Positions 8,572-17,072 of a DNA stretch of 64,000 nucleotides are shown here, in pieces (position 1 is the first letter of the stretch; each line of letters begins with the position of its first letter). Location of the stretch: positions 298,548 through 362,547 of the forward strand of contig NZ_SOFM01000007.1 of NCBI RefSeq assembly GCF_004402705.1, given 5' to 3'. The DNA is from Cryobacterium mannosilyticum. Its GTDB lineage: Bacteria > Actinomycetota > Actinomycetes > Actinomycetales > Microbacteriaceae. A program made the position numbers and the translations under genes. Under the pieces are notes generated by a model, which saw nothing but the letters and a program-made list of their open reading frames with translations, searched no databases and had not been told where the DNA came from.

Positions 8572-9801
8572 GTGCACGAACTCATTCGACGGTCGCTGGC
8601 GCCGACAATGCGCGCCTGGGCCGCGGCAGCCGAGAGGGAATCCACGGACATCCCGATGCCCACGGATGCCCCGCAAGCGCACGCCGCGGGCGTCGACTCC
8701 GACCGCATCCTCGTTTTCGGCTCCGGGCCGGCGGTCGGCCGCGGGGTGATGAGCCACGACCTCGCCCTGCCCGGGGCGCTGGCCCGCGCGGTGTCGGCGC
8801 GCACCGGGCGCGGCGTGGACGTCGACGTCGTCGCCCGGTCCCGGATGACGTCGGTCACCGCCCTCGCCGAACTCGGTGACCTGAGGCTGACCCGGTTCGA
8901 CGCGATCGTCGTCACCCTGGGGGTGAACGAGTCGGTCACCCTGGCCTCCGAACGGGTCTGGCGGCTCGGGCTGGACAGGCTGCTGCGCCAGCTGGTCCGG
9001 AGCTCATCGGGCAGCACCCGGGTGTTCGCCGCCGGGATCCAGCCCATCCGGTCGATCCCCGTCTTCGACAGCCCGCTCGGCGACCTGGCCGACGCTCACG
9101 CCCGCAGGCTGAACCGGGCCACGGCCGCGATTTGCGCCGACATCCCGCGTGCCGACTTCGTGCCCCTCGACGGGGCTCCGCCGCCCGCCTCCGGTCGGTA
9201 TCGCTCGCCGGAGGTGTACTCCCACTGGGCGGGGCTGCTCGCGGCGTCGATGGTGCCCGCGCTGGAGACGGAGCGTTTCGCCTTCGCGAGGGAGGCCATC
9301 CCCGTCGCCCACACGGATGCCGCCACCCGCGAGGCGATGCGGCAGCATGCGGTCGACCGGCTCGGCATCCTGGACACGGCACCGGAGGATCGGTACGACC
9401 GGATCGCCGACCTCGCCCGGATCATGTTCGGCACCCGGTCCGCCGCGGTGACCGTGATCGACCGTGACCGGCAGTGGCACAAGGCGCGGGTGTCCCTCGA
9501 CCCCGATGAGGTGCCGCGGAGCAGTTCCTTCTGCACCGTCACGATCCAGGGACCGGAGCCGATGGTGGTCGCGGACGCCCTGCTCGACGAGCGCTTCCGG
9601 GAGAGCCCGCTCGTGGTCGGCGAGCCGCACATCCGTTTCTATGCCGGGTTCCCGATCGAATCTCCCTCGGGGGAGCGGATCGGCGCGCTCTGCGTCTTCG
9701 ACCCGGAGCCTCGCTCCGACGGGGAGGTGGACCTCGTCCTGTTGCGGGAGCTCGCGCTGATGGTCCAGCGCGAGCTGCGGCATCCGTCCCGCACCGACTG
9801 A
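8572..9801 (+). CDS. SGNH-hydrolase-like domain fused to GAF domain (paralogue 1)
   Basis: A 409-residue two-domain protein. Residues about 45-240 resemble an SGNH/GDSL esterase fold: ILVFGSGPAVGRG carries the candidate nucleophile serine, VVTLGVNESV stands for the third block, and VYSHWAGLLA supplies a possible catalytic histidine. Residues about 255-400 form a GAF domain with the common signature SSFCTVTIQ, VVADALLDERF, IRFYAGFPIESPSGERIGALCVFD. GAF domains of this subclass often sit in sensory proteins. The GTG at 8572, following a CAGAGGAAC site, fixes a start that removes a non-homologous leader. A close paralogue lies at 12236-13519. No experimentally known homologue comes to mind. Confidence 0.75.
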   Translation: MHELIRRSLAPTMRAWAAAAERESTDIPMPTDAPQAHAAGVDSDRILVFGSGPAVGRGVMSHDLALPGALARAVSARTGRGVDVDVVARSRMTSVTALAELGDLRLTRFDAIVVTLGVNESVTLASERVWRLGLDRLLRQLVRSSSGSTRVFAAGIQPIRSIPVFDSPLGDLADAHARRLNRATAAICADIPRADFVPLDGAPPPASGRYRSPEVYSHWAGLLAASMVPALETERFAFAREAIPVAHTDAATREAMRQHAVDRLGILDTAPEDRYDRIADLARIMFGTRSAAVTVIDRDRQWHKARVSLDPDEVPRSSSFCTVTIQGPEPMVVADALLDERFRESPLVVGEPHIRFYAGFPIESPSGERIGALCVFDPEPRSDGEVDLVLLRELALMVQRELRHPSRTD

Positions 9802-9840
9802 CCGGCCACCCACTGGCGCCGGGTCAGGCGGCCGACCGGG

Positions 9841-10293
9841 TCAGGCGGCCGATCGGAGCCCGGTCCCCGGCAGGTCGGCCCGACGGTGGGCGGCGTGGGC
9901 GGCGCGTGACGCGGTCGCGGTGGCGACCGCGTTGTCGGGCACCCGGAGGTCCCGGTCGAGGACGGCGCCGGCGGGAATGCGGGCGTTCCGGCCGATCCGG
10001 GAGTGGCTGCCCAGCCGGGCTCCGTTTCCCACCTGCGCGTCCGCGCCCACATGCACGTTCTGGCCGATGAAGACCTTCGACCCGATCACGGCCCCGTGGT
10101 CGATCCAGCTTCCAGGTCCGATCCACGACTCGGCGCTGACCTGCGCGCCGCTTTCCACATAGGCCGTGCTCGACACGAACGCGCTCGCGTGCACCCGGGC
10201 TGCGGGGGAGACCAGTCCGCGCCCGTTCCCGTGGCGCCGGTACTTCTCGATCACTCCGGTGTTGACCTCTACCTCTTCATTCACTCTTTCCAC
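9841..10293 (-). CDS. Left-handed beta-helix (hexapeptide repeat) protein, internal-start alternative
   Basis: This 150-residue protein would be made from the GTG at 10291-10293. It begins VERVNEEVEVNTGVIEKYRR and goes directly into hexapeptide repeats typical of gamma-carbonic anhydrase or acyltransferase-like LbetaH folds. The start is backed by AAGGAGGT at 10299-10306, the strongest ribosome site in this part of the window. No stop codon separates it from the antiporter frame, so it is nested in the 590-residue ORF. Substrate or binding partner cannot be told from sequence. It may bind metal or act as a scaffold. Confidence 0.6.
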   Translation of the reverse strand: MERVNEEVEVNTGVIEKYRRHGNGRGLVSPAARVHASAFVSSTAYVESGAQVSAESWIGPGSWIDHGAVIGSKVFIGQNVHVGADAQVGNGARLGSHSRIGRNARIPAGAVLDRDLRVPDNAVATATASRAAHAAHRRADLPGTGLRSAA

Positions 10294-11613
10294 GTGCGAC
10301 CTCCTTGGTTCGTCGCCGGGCCGTGCCCGTTCTGTTCTGCAGTATGAGCGGGAAACCCGTGCACTGACCGCATCAACGCTGTGCGCCCGCCGGGAATTCC
10401 GAAGAGTGCCCTCCGGAGTCCGAGAGGAGGTCCGCTGCGTCAGGGGGTCGCGGTCTCCGGGGGGGCGTGGCGGGGAGACCGGCTCGGCCTCCGGAGGCGC
10501 GGCCGCCCGCCCGCCCGCGATCGCGGACACCCCGATCGTGACGAGGGCACCCAGGATCAGGGCCGCGGCCTCGCCGGGCAGCAACAGGTTCGACTGGCTG
10601 CCGATCGTCACCGCGGCCACCGGCACCCCGAGCTGCGCGGCCGACATCAGGCCGAGCGGCAGTGGCAGCCCGAGGGCGCGCGTGACGGCGTGCGCCAGCA
10701 CTGCGGCGACCCCCAGCGTCAGGCCGAGCAGGATCATCTGCGGCCGGTTCAGGAGGTCGAGCAGGTTGAGGGAGGCGCCGAGCCAGACGAAGAACAGCGG
10801 GCCGAGGAATCCGTCGGCGATGGCGAACAGTTGCCTGGCCAGTCGCCTCGGTTCGCCGACGGCGGCAACGGCCAGCCCGAACGAGAACCCGGCCAGCATG
10901 ATCGACACGTGGCTGTAGACGGCCAGGGCCGCCATGCCGAAGAGGACCGCGAGCTGGATCCGCAGTTCCAGGGCGAACCTGCGCGACTCCGACAGGTGGT
11001 GCAGCCGCAGCCTGGCTCCGGTCGCCTCCAGCCGGGAGAGCACGAGGTAGAGCACCACGGATGCGCCGGCCACCGCGGCCGCGCCGAGCGCCGCCCGGCC
11101 GGCGTTGGGCGGGTCGATCGCCAGCGGCAGCGCCACGATCGCGGCGATGTCCGCGATGGCGACCTGCGCGATCACCTCGAGCACCGGGCTCCCCTTCAGC
11201 CGCAGGGAGTCGATGATCGGCAGCACCAGGGCGGCAGACGACGACGCGAGCAGCACGATGTAGAGGGGGGCGTGGTTGATGCCGAAGAGCGCGGCGATCC
11301 CCGCCCCGAGCCCGGCGGCGAACACGGCAGTGACGGTCGCGCGGGCAGCCCCCCTGCGCAGCGCGGAGCGGTTCTGACCGTCCCGCAGGGGCACGTGGGT
11401 TCCGGCGACGAACATCATCAGTGCGAAGCCCACGTCGGCCAGCAGCGTGATCGAGGGGTCGGTTGAATCCACCAGCCGGAGGCCGCTCTGCCCGACGATG
11501 ATACCCGCCAGAAGCTGACCGAGCATCACCGGCAGGCGGGCGCGGCGCGGGATCGCCAGGAGAGGGCCGAGCAGTGCGACGACCGAGATGATCGCCAGGG
11601 TCTGGAAGGTCAT
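9841..11613 (-). CDS. CPA2-type cation/proton antiporter read through into a left-handed beta-helix protein
   Basis: A single open frame of 590 residues. Residues 1 to about 380 form a monovalent cation:proton antiporter of the KefB/CPA2 type with 10-13 membrane helices, including PVMLGQLLAGIIVGQSGL and GPLFFVWLGASLNLLDLL. A low-complexity basic and proline-rich stretch follows (about 381-440). Residues about 441-590 are a hexapeptide-repeat (LbetaH) domain: VSPAARVHASAFVSSTAYV, then isoleucine/valine-led hexads such as IGPGSW, IGSKVF, VGADAQ, IGRNAR. A perfect Shine-Dalgarno and GTG inside the frame suggest the second part is a separate gene at 9841-10293. Whether the full fusion is made is unknown. 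It starts 21 bp after the ParB-like gene. Confidence 0.7.
   Translation of the reverse strand: MTFQTLAIISVVALLGPLLAIPRRARLPVMLGQLLAGIIVGQSGLRLVDSTDPSITLLADVGFALMMFVAGTHVPLRDGQNRSALRRGAARATVTAVFAAGLGAGIAALFGINHAPLYIVLLASSSAALVLPIIDSLRLKGSPVLEVIAQVAIADIAAIVALPLAIDPPNAGRAALGAAAVAGASVVLYLVLSRLEATGARLRLHHLSESRRFALELRIQLAVLFGMAALAVYSHVSIMLAGFSFGLAVAAVGEPRRLARQLFAIADGFLGPLFFVWLGASLNLLDLLNRPQMILLGLTLGVAAVLAHAVTRALGLPLPLGLMSAAQLGVPVAAVTIGSQSNLLLPGEAAALILGALVTIGVSAIAGGRAAAPPEAEPVSPPRPPGDRDPLTQRTSSRTPEGTLRNSRRAHSVDAVSARVSRSYCRTERARPGDEPRRSHVERVNEEVEVNTGVIEKYRRHGNGRGLVSPAARVHASAFVSSTAYVESGAQVSAESWIGPGSWIDHGAVIGSKVFIGQNVHVGADAQVGNGARLGSHSRIGRNARIPAGAVLDRDLRVPDNAVATATASRAAHAAHRRADLPGTGLRSAA
10291..10306 (-). 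promoter_or_regulatory. Strong Shine-Dalgarno with GTG start inside the antiporter frame
   Basis: Read on the minus strand the sequence is AAGGAGGTCGCACGTG. A full anti-16S match lies five bases ahead of the GTG. It decides in favour of a separate beta-helix gene, although the upstream frame has no stop. Confidence 0.75.
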
Positions 11614-11634
11614 CGCGGCCGGGTCCAGGGTCGG

Positions 11635-12018
11635 TCAGAGCGTCAGGTCGGCGAGCCGCACGGGGATGTCGGTGTTCTCGTTGGTGAGGTAGGTGGCACA
11701 CACCCGGTGGTACCCGTCTGCGATGTGCAGCGGCACCCCGGCGGGGAGATTGCCGCGCACGAGCAGGATCGGGGACAGTCTCACCCCGTCACGGATCAGT
11801 TTCAGGTAGGAGGCCACGTGCGGATTCGCGGCGTCGAGCAGCGGCAGGCCGCTGGCCCGGAGGATGTCCTTGGCCTTGTGGTGCGTGAGCGGGGCCGCCT
11901 CCAGCGCGCCGACGGTGGCGTCGACGGCGCTGTCGTTCACGAGCAGATGCAGGTAGTTCGCAGCCTTCGGGAAGTCGTCGGCGTCGGGCTGGTCGAGCCA
12001 CTTCACTTTCCTGGACAT
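11635..12018 (-). CDS. Small ParB/Srx-fold-like protein, function unknown
   Basis: A 127-residue soluble protein starting at ATG 12018 with GGAGAGGTC upstream. The segment LSPILLVRGNLPAG followed by LHIADGYHRVCATYL resembles the D-G-H-H/Y-R signature of the ParB N-terminal and sulfiredoxin-like fold. That is a structural hint, not a proven family. No DNA-binding domain follows, unlike true ParB. It is first in a minus-strand unit with the antiporter/beta-helix gene 21 bp downstream. In-frame codons upstream of 12018 extend into shadow sequence and are not used. Confidence 0.6.
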   Translation of the reverse strand: MSRKVKWLDQPDADDFPKAANYLHLLVNDSAVDATVGALEAAPLTHHKAKDILRASGLPLLDAANPHVASYLKLIRDGVRLSPILLVRGNLPAGVPLHIADGYHRVCATYLTNENTDIPVRLADLTL

Positions 12019-12235
12019 TCTGACCTCTCCTCGTGTCTCGTCGTTCTGAAGCTCGTTCCGGCTCGTTCCGGCCAGTTCCCGGTCGTAACCATCTGGTCGA
12101 TAGCTTGAGCGTAGTGGGACCGGCCGGAATCCGGCCGTCTGCGTTCCCCGAAGATGGGCTGGTGAGGGAGCTGCTCGAGTGTTTGACTTCGACACGGGCA
12201 GACTGCCCGCACGGGCCCGAGGCGGGAGACGCTCA

Positions 12236-13519
12236 GTGGCGAAGATGACTCGGTGGCCGGCCCACCCGTTCGACGGCTGGACATCCGCTCCGTTCCGACT
12301 GGCGCTGGCGCCGCTGATGCGCGCCTGGGTGATCCTGAACTTCCGCGACCTGGAGAACATCCCCCGGCCCTCGGATGCGCCCCAGGCCCATTCCGCCGGC
12401 CTCGACTCCGACCGGGTGCTGCTTTTCGGCAGCGGGCCGCTGGTCGGCTGGGGAGTGCTCAGCCACGACCTGGGCATACCGGGGGCACTCGCCAGGGCGC
12501 TGACCCGGCGCACCGGCCGCGGGGCGGACGTCGACGTCATTGCCGACCCCCGGATGCTCATCGGGTCGGCCGTCGGCGCCCTCGACGGGGCCAGGCTCTG
12601 CCGCTACGACGCGATCGTCGTGTTCCTCGGCGTCGGCGACGCCGTCTTCTACACGGCGACGAGCCTGTGGCGGCGCGCCGTTACCGACCTGCTCGCACGG
12701 CTGGAGCGCTCGACCTCCCAGACCACGCAGGTCTATATCGTCGAGGCCGCGGGCATCCGTTCCATTCCGATCTTCGACTCCGTGCTGGGCACGCTCGCCG
12801 AGCGGCACGCGCAGCGCCTGAACCGGATCACCCGAGCGGTTTCCGCGCCGATGCCGCGCACCACTCTGCTGTCGATCGCGCCCGATCTGCCGGAACGCCG
12901 TCAGTACCAGGACTACCGGGCGGCCCCGGTTTACGAGCAGTGGGCCGAGTTGCTGGCCTCTGTCCTGACGCCCGCCCTTGATCCGGCGCCGCATCGGCAC
13001 GAGAGTGGGGAGGCCGATCCGTTGGAGCCTGACGGTGCACAGCGGAGGGAGGCAAGGCGGCAACGCGCTGTCGATGAATTCGACCGGCCCGACCCGGACT
13101 ATCAGGCCCTCCTCGGCCCGATCGTCGAGCTTGCGCTCACCTCGTTCGGCGCGGACGGGGCATCCTTCAGCCTCGTGGACGGCGAGCGGGTCAGGATGTC
13201 GTGCACCGCCGGGCACGACCGCGGCGAGTTGCCCCGTGCCGGCTCATTCTGCAACCTCGCCATCAGGGAATCGGGAGTCACGGTCATTCCCGACGCCCGG
13301 GCCGATGAACGAATCCGCAACGGTCCGACTGCCGCAGGCAGGCCGGAGGTTCGGTTCTACGCCGGGTTCGCGATCGAGTCTCCCTCCGGCGAACGGATCG
13401 GGGCCCTGTGCGTGTTCGGGGCGGAGCCGCGAGCGGAGGCGGACGTCAACCTGGTTCTGCTTCGAGAACTCGCTCTCACTGTTCAGGGCGAGCTGGCCCG
13501 GCAGGCCAGTCACGCCTGA
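12236..13519 (+). CDS. SGNH-hydrolase-like domain fused to GAF domain (paralogue 2)
   Basis: 427 residues, same layout as the gene at 8572-9801: LFGSGPLVGWGVLSHDLGIPGALARAL, then a GAF domain with GSFCNLAIRESG, VIPDARADERI, VRFYAGFAIESPSGERIGALCVF. The hydrolase part appears degraded: the third-block position reads LGVGDAVF where copy 1 has LGVNESV, and the histidine of VYSHW is glutamine in VYEQW. The linker is different and longer. Start is the GTG at 12236, seven bases after GGAG at 12225-12228. An ATG at 12179 is possible. The gene is divergent from the ParB-like/antiporter unit. Confidence 0.72.
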   Translation: MAKMTRWPAHPFDGWTSAPFRLALAPLMRAWVILNFRDLENIPRPSDAPQAHSAGLDSDRVLLFGSGPLVGWGVLSHDLGIPGALARALTRRTGRGADVDVIADPRMLIGSAVGALDGARLCRYDAIVVFLGVGDAVFYTATSLWRRAVTDLLARLERSTSQTTQVYIVEAAGIRSIPIFDSVLGTLAERHAQRLNRITRAVSAPMPRTTLLSIAPDLPERRQYQDYRAAPVYEQWAELLASVLTPALDPAPHRHESGEADPLEPDGAQRREARRQRAVDEFDRPDPDYQALLGPIVELALTSFGADGASFSLVDGERVRMSCTAGHDRGELPRAGSFCNLAIRESGVTVIPDARADERIRNGPTAAGRPEVRFYAGFAIESPSGERIGALCVFGAEPRAEADVNLVLLRELALTVQGELARQASHA

Positions 13520-13572
13520 CTCACGCGGGTGCCGGTGGCATCCGGTTCCGCGCACCCCGACCGCGACACAAG

Positions 13573-13645
13573 TGGGCCCCGTCGGGCTCGAACCGACGAC
13601 CCAAGGATTAAAAGTCCTTTGCTCTACCAACTGAGCTAGAGGCCC
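13573..13645 (-). tRNA. tRNA-Lys (anticodon TTT)
   Basis: Complementary-strand cloverleaf of 73 nt. The acceptor is GGGCCTC paired with GGGGCCC, the D arm is AGCTC...GAGC, the anticodon stem-loop is GGACTTTTAATCC, and the T arm is GTCGG-TTCGAGC-CCGAC. Discriminator A is present. The CCA end is not encoded. Confidence 0.96.
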
Positions 13646-13753
13646 GCGGTTAATAATCTAGCGTGGATTCGCGCGGCGTTTTTCTGGGTAGCGTTGAACT
13701 GCGTCCCGTGAACGTCGGGGCGGCGGTGCCGATGAGACCAGCAGGAGGATGCG

Positions 13754-14383
13754 ATGGCTGACGATTTCCACAAGCCGACCCAGTTCTCCGGCAGCAAATT
13801 CGAGTCCTTCCAGGGCGGCGACGACCCCGCCTCGATCAGCCGGGTCGCCCACGAGACGGCCCATGCCCTCCTCGCCCGGGTGCGGGAGGACCCGGATCCT
13901 GCCGTCGTCGACCGGCTGGTCGCCTATACCGACGAGCACGGCATCGACGCCGTCGCCGAACTGTGGGCGAGCGCGACCGCCCGCAGCCTCCCGGGTGCGC
14001 TCTGGCGGATCTATCTGGTGCGGCTCATGATCCGCCAGGACCCGCAGGGCACTGCCCTTCTCTACCAGCGCGGCACCGAAGTCACCGTGGCGATCGACCC
14101 AGTCGTCGCCGGCGTCGCAGCGCCGACCGGGCCCGACGAGATCATCGCCCTGGCCGACCAGATTCTCCGCGGGGTCTTCGCCGGTGACTTCGCCGTGGCC
14201 CTCGATCGCGCCGCCGCGTTCTGCCGGGTGGTCTCGATCGGCTGCACGAGCGTCGCCGACGACTACGAATCAACCGAGTCGGCGCGAGCCACCGAACTCA
14301 CCACCCGCGCGCTGCGCTTCTCGACCACGGCCCAGGAGTTCGGCTCCTGCGCCCGGCTGTGGCGCAGCGAGTCCCTCGACTGA
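13754..14383 (+). CDS. Conserved hypothetical protein
   Basis: A 209-residue soluble protein rich in Ala, Asp and Arg, without membrane segments or a motif I can name. It begins MADDFHKPTQFSGSKFESFQ and appears helical throughout. The ATG follows AGGAGG with five bases spacing (13744-13749), a good site. I recall similar proteins in Microbacteriaceae without a settled function. It lies between tRNA-Lys and the sigK operon and has its own upstream space. Confidence 0.75.
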   Translation: MADDFHKPTQFSGSKFESFQGGDDPASISRVAHETAHALLARVREDPDPAVVDRLVAYTDEHGIDAVAELWASATARSLPGALWRIYLVRLMIRQDPQGTALLYQRGTEVTVAIDPVVAGVAAPTGPDEIIALADQILRGVFAGDFAVALDRAAAFCRVVSIGCTSVADDYESTESARATELTTRALRFSTTAQEFGSCARLWRSESLD

Positions 14384-14389
14384 ACCATC

Positions 14390-14413
14390 GGAGACCGGCC
14401 GCCGGCGGTCTCC
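14390..14413 (+). terminator. Hairpin after the hypothetical gene
   Basis: Eight-base-pair stem GGAGACCG / CGGTCTCC with an eight-base loop, six bases past the stop of the preceding gene. It lacks a U-run, so it is a weak intrinsic terminator or an mRNA-stabilising end. Confidence 0.4.
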
Positions 14414-14676
14414 GTGGCCCGGGTCACCGCGGCCCGGGTCCCCGCCACCTTCCGGAGCCGGGGAACAAAACACCCGAGGTCGTCGTTTACACTGGATGCT
14501 GGTCGGGCCGCAGTAACCCCGGGCTCCAATATTCGCCGCTCCGAGCGGCCTCGCGCCGAGAGGCGTTCTGCGGCCCGGCCTTCACTCTGTGTTCTCTTCG
14601 CCGTTGATGCGTCTTTCCACCAATCCGAGCCGGGTTCGGCACCGAACCCTAGTCATGGAACGGAAGAAGACCTGAC

Positions 14677-15273
14677 ATGCTAGGTCTCATGACTGCTGAT
14701 TTCGACTTCGACCTCGAGTCGACTGCTCCTGCCTCCAAGGAGGAGCTGCTGGGCCGTGTGGCCCGGGGAGACGAAGCGGCATTCGGGGACCTGTACGACC
14801 AGATGGCCCCTCGGGTGCTCGGCCTGGTCAAACGCCTGTTGGTCGACCACGCGCAGTCGGAGGAAGTGACCCAGGAGATCTTCCTGGAGATCTGGCAGTC
14901 GGCGGCGCGGTATGAGGCGGCGCGTGGCGGCGCTTCGACCTGGATCCTGACCATGGCGCACCGGCGTGCGGTCGACCGCATCCGGTCGTCCCAGGCCGGC
15001 CGCGACCGGGACACGAAGATCGGCATCCGCGACCTCGCGGTGGCGTACGACAACGTGTCCGAAACCGTCGAAACACGAATCGAGCATGAAAGGGTGGAAA
15101 AGGCGATGTCCAGATTGACCGAACTGCAACGCCAGGCGATCAGCCTCGCGTACTACGGCGGTCTCAGTCACAGCGAAGTCGCCGAACGCCTCCATATCCC
15201 GCTCGGTACTGTGAAGACCCGCCTTCGAGACGGCATGATCCGTCTGAGGGACGAATTGGGGGTGGTGTCATGA
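14677..15273 (+). CDS. sigK: ECF sigma factor SigK
   Basis: A 198-residue ECF (group 4) sigma factor. Region 2 spans about residues 20-90 (DLYDQMAPRVLGLVKRLL, EEVTQEIFLEIWQ, STWILTMAHRRAVDRIR). Region 4 spans about 135-190 (LTELQRQAISLAYYGG, HSEVAERLHIPLGTVKTRLRDG). The next gene encodes an RskA-like anti-sigma factor and overlaps by four bases, the standard SigK/RskA arrangement in actinobacteria. In mycobacteria SigK drives secreted antigens and responds to redox state. The regulon here is unknown. ATG 14689 is an alternative start. Confidence 0.9.
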   Translation: MLGLMTADFDFDLESTAPASKEELLGRVARGDEAAFGDLYDQMAPRVLGLVKRLLVDHAQSEEVTQEIFLEIWQSAARYEAARGGASTWILTMAHRRAVDRIRSSQAGRDRDTKIGIRDLAVAYDNVSETVETRIEHERVEKAMSRLTELQRQAISLAYYGGLSHSEVAERLHIPLGTVKTRLRDGMIRLRDELGVVS

Positions 15274-16136
15274 CCGGCCCAGGCAACAACCGCGTCGACA
15301 ATGGGGGCGAGAACCCCGGCGAACTGTCCGGCGCCTACGCCCTCCACGCGCTCAACCCAGACGAGGCCGCGGGCTACGAGGCCCACCTCGCTTCCTCGGA
15401 GCAGGCCCGGATCGAGGCCGCTGAGCTCAGCGACACCGCCGTGGCCCTTGGCCTGGCGACCGCGCCGGTCCAGCCGTCCGCCGCCCTCAAGGCCTCGCTG
15501 ATGGCCCGGCTCTCCTCGACCCCGCAGCTGCCCCCGCTCCAGGCGCCCGCGGACGCCCCGGCCGTTCGCGCCGCGCCGGATGCCGCCCGGACCGCCGCCG
15601 AGGCATCCGCCGGCCCCGTCACGCCCCTGGCTGCGCCCTCGCGGGGCAGCGCGACCGAGCGGGCCAGGCAGCGTTGGTTCCGTGGGCCGGTCGGCCTGCT
15701 CGCCGCCGCCGCCGCGGCCGTCGCCCTCTTCGTGGGTGGCGCCTTCGTCGGCCAGGCGTTCAACACCGACCAGTTCCAGCAGCAGCAGGCGGCCGGGCTG
15801 GCCCAGATCAACTCGGCACCCGATTCCAAGCGCGCCTCGACCACCACCGCGGACGGCCACCAGGCCACCCTGGTCTGGTCCGCCGAACGCAGGCTCTCCG
15901 CCCTGCTGGTCGACGACCTGCCGGCACTGCCCTCGGACAAGGACTACCAGCTCTGGTACATCGGCGGTGAAGGCCCGGTTTCGGCCGGGACCTTCGACTC
16001 CTCCGGCACCGGCACGGTCTGGCGCGTGCTCGACGGCAGCATGACGGTCGGCGACCTGATCGGGGTCACGGTCGAGCCCAAGGGCGGCTCCACGCAGCCG
16101 ACGACCGACCCGATCGTCGCCATCCAGAGTTCCTGA
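15270..16136 (+). CDS. rskA: Anti-sigma-K factor RskA
   Basis: 288 residues. The cytoplasmic N-terminus (ELSGAYALHALNPDEAAGYEAHLA) is the anti-sigma domain. An Ala/Pro-rich linker leads to one membrane helix around residues 140-160 (GLLAAAAAAVALFVGGAFVG). The extracytoplasmic RskA domain contains KDYQLWYIGGEGPVSAG. It would hold SigK at the membrane until regulated proteolysis. No zinc-binding HxxxCxxC is seen, as is usual for RskA. The start overlaps the sigK stop (ATGA). Confidence 0.9.
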   Translation: MTGPGNNRVDNGGENPGELSGAYALHALNPDEAAGYEAHLASSEQARIEAAELSDTAVALGLATAPVQPSAALKASLMARLSSTPQLPPLQAPADAPAVRAAPDAARTAAEASAGPVTPLAAPSRGSATERARQRWFRGPVGLLAAAAAAVALFVGGAFVGQAFNTDQFQQQQAAGLAQINSAPDSKRASTTTADGHQATLVWSAERRLSALLVDDLPALPSDKDYQLWYIGGEGPVSAGTFDSSGTGTVWRVLDGSMTVGDLIGVTVEPKGGSTQPTTDPIVAIQSS

Positions 16137-16159
16137 TTCGATCGAAGTAGGCTCGGGGT

Positions 16160-17047
16160 ATGACGCTGCCCTTCACCCTGCTGATCGACCCGGTTCCCGC
16201 GGATTCGCCCCGCACCGACTTCGCCGACACCTTCCACGAGATGGAATCGACCGCACCGGCGTTGCGGGTGGGCGAGCTGAGCACCCAGCGCGGTGACGGC
16301 ATCTTCGAGACCCTCAGCGTGGTGAACGGCCACCCCCAGGAGGTCGAACCGCACATCAGCCGGTTGCGGAACTCGGCCGAGATCTGTGAGCTGCCCGTGC
16401 CCAACGCCGGGCAGTGGCGGGCGGCGATCGCCTACGCCGTGGACCGGATCCCCGGCGAGGGAGAACTCGCGCTCAAGTTCGTGCTCAGCCGCGGCGTCGA
16501 GTCGGGGCCGGCACCGACGGCGTGGCTGCACGCGACCGCGGCGCCTGACTACCGCGCAGTGCGCGAGCAGGGCGTGCGTGTCGTCACCCTGGACCGCGGC
16601 TACCCCCGCGGGGTGGCCGAGCAGGCGCCCTGGCTGCTGATGGGCGCGAAGACGCTCAGCTATGCCATCAACATGGCGGCGATCCGCGAGGCGAAGCGCC
16701 GCGGCGGCGACGACACGATCTTCACCACCCACGACGGCTACGTGATGGAGGGGCCGACCTCGAGTGTGATCATCCGGTCGGGCGGCGCCTACGTCACGCC
16801 GGCGCCGAGCGGCGCCATCCTGCACGGCACCACCCAGCAGAGCGTGTTCGAGTACCTCGAAGCCGCGGGGGAGAAGACGGAGTACCGGGACGTCACAGTC
16901 GAGGAGCTGCGGCACGCCGAGGCGGTGTGGCTGGTCTCCAGCGTGCGCCTGGCCGTGGCCGTCACCTCCATCGATGGTGAGCCCTGCCCGACGGACCTCG
17001 ACCTGACCCGGTCCCTCAACGCCTACCTCCTCGCCCGCACGGCCTGA
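16160..17047 (+). CDS. pabC: 4-amino-4-deoxychorismate lyase (PabC-like, class IV aminotransferase fold)
   Basis: A 295-residue PLP-dependent enzyme of fold type IV that would convert aminodeoxychorismate to 4-aminobenzoate and pyruvate for folate. RGDGIFETLSV and EVEPHISRL near the N-terminus, the PLP lysine in GAKTLSYAINMAA, and EGPTSSVIIRSGGAYVTP in the C-terminal half are typical. Branched-chain or D-amino acid transaminases share the fold, so the substrate is inferred. It sits 23 bp after rskA and is convergent with pstB. Confidence 0.82.
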   Translation: MTLPFTLLIDPVPADSPRTDFADTFHEMESTAPALRVGELSTQRGDGIFETLSVVNGHPQEVEPHISRLRNSAEICELPVPNAGQWRAAIAYAVDRIPGEGELALKFVLSRGVESGPAPTAWLHATAAPDYRAVREQGVRVVTLDRGYPRGVAEQAPWLLMGAKTLSYAINMAAIREAKRRGGDDTIFTTHDGYVMEGPTSSVIIRSGGAYVTPAPSGAILHGTTQQSVFEYLEAAGEKTEYRDVTVEELRHAEAVWLVSSVRLAVAVTSIDGEPCPTDLDLTRSLNAYLLARTA

Positions 17048-17072
17048 CCGCCTGACGGGTGTGGCGCGCGGG

